Positions 13,660 to 13,954 of a stretch of DNA of 13,954 nt are shown piece after piece (the stretch's first letter is position 1; the number at the start of each line of letters is the position of its first letter). A program made the position numbers and the translations under genes. The DNA lies in the NCBI GenBank assembly GCA_004557855.1, contig SFFJ01000036.1, forward strand, positions 1 to 13,954, given 5' to 3'. The notes beneath the pieces were generated by a model. That model was not told the DNA's origin, ran no database searches, and was given only the letters and a program-made list of their open reading frames with translations. Source of the DNA: Oscillospiraceae bacterium. GTDB lineage: Bacteria > Bacillota > Clostridia > Oscillospirales > Ruminococcaceae.

Positions 13660-13699
13660 CCCCCTCCCCTGCGGCGGCCGCTGCAGCGGAGGGGGTTTT
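13660..13699 (+). terminator. Rho-independent terminator of the gerW-dacF unit
   Basis: CCCCCTCC (13660-13667) pairs with GGAGGGGG (13688-13695), with additional GC pairing inside, followed by TTTT. It begins 6 bp after the carboxypeptidase stop codon. Confidence 0.85.
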
Positions 13700-13784
13700 C
13701 GGTGGGGTATCTGCGGGGGGCGTTCGTGAGAAGGCTTGTAATCGCCTGCGGCGGGGCAAATCTTATAAAAGGTTATAGATTGCA

Positions 13785-13954
13785 CGCCTACCGGCGGGGT
13801 GGCACTTTTGACTCGCCAAAAGTGCCCAAAAGCGACTTGGGGTAAACCCCAAGACCCCGACGCACCGGAACGCCCGCCCGGAAAACCAAAGGGCGGTTTC
13901 CCGGAGCGTGGGCTAAACGGTGCTTATAAGGTGCCGCAGGCGCATCTGCCCCCT
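13785..13954 (-). repeat. Family B composite palindromic repeat, inverted (copy B4, cut by window edge)
   Basis: Read on the minus strand it repeats the right-hand part of copy B3. A 27-bp stretch (13907-13933) is identical to 11673-11699. Hairpins are CGCC/GGCG (13785-13796), GGCACTTTTG paired with CAAAAGTGCC (13801-13826), CTTGGGGT/ACCCCAAG (13836-13853), an imperfect 10-bp stem (13878-13904) and outer GCACCG/CGGTGC (13862-13923). The rest of the element continues beyond the window. The gap between the dacF terminator and this repeat (13700-13784) shows nothing else. Confidence 0.78.

Overview
The window reads as a chromosomal segment of a GC-rich gut Clostridia bacterium, most likely in the Oscillospiraceae (Faecalibacterium/Gemmiger/Subdoligranulum type). 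The evidence is the gene order site-2 protease, scpA, scpB, DUF2953, gerW (ytfJ) and D,D-carboxypeptidase, strong AGGAGG ribosome sites, Firmicutes-style promoters, and intergenic spaces packed with GC-rich palindromic repeats. The genus is an inference from general knowledge; no rRNA is present to confirm it.

Left part (1-7200), genes on the minus strand. A three-gene operon (TetR regulator, acyltransferase-fold protein, AMP-forming acyl-CoA synthetase; 3501 down to 281) starts at a consensus promoter whose 18-bp spacer is an 8-3-8 palindrome, so it is probably self-regulated. It ends in a terminator near 229-260. The acyltransferase-fold protein has Glu where the family has its catalytic His. 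Next comes a DUF362 iron-sulfur protein with its own promoter and terminator. Upstream of it is a CCA tRNA nucleotidyltransferase unit, followed by a small SnoaL-like gene and a 36-codon ORF that looks like a sugar O-acetyltransferase with its middle deleted. The start of the CCA gene lies in a 58-bp sequence duplicated 107 bp upstream.

Centre (7330-8547). rpmB (ribosomal protein L28) is divergent from the CCA gene and has its own promoter and terminator. About 820 bp of gene-free DNA follows, ending in a composite palindromic repeat that includes a perfect 29-bp stem.

Right part (8548-13654), genes on the plus strand. Site-2 protease, scpA, scpB and a DUF2953 protein appear to form one operon, then gerW and a DacF-like D,D-carboxypeptidase. 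Roles: chromosome condensation (ScpA/B), membrane proteolysis, spore-related functions and peptidoglycan trimming.

The most unusual content is two families of structured repeats. Family A (three copies, at 3690, 9950 and 11298) can fold as a perfect four-way junction: an outer GGCCGCAGGCC stem enclosing three hairpins with 3-nt loops. Family B (copies at 1, 8111, 11478 and, inverted, 13785) is a string of hairpins whose stem sequences differ between copies while pairing is kept. One A copy sits between scpA and scpB, inside the operon. I see no CRISPR array, tRNA, rRNA gene or transposase.
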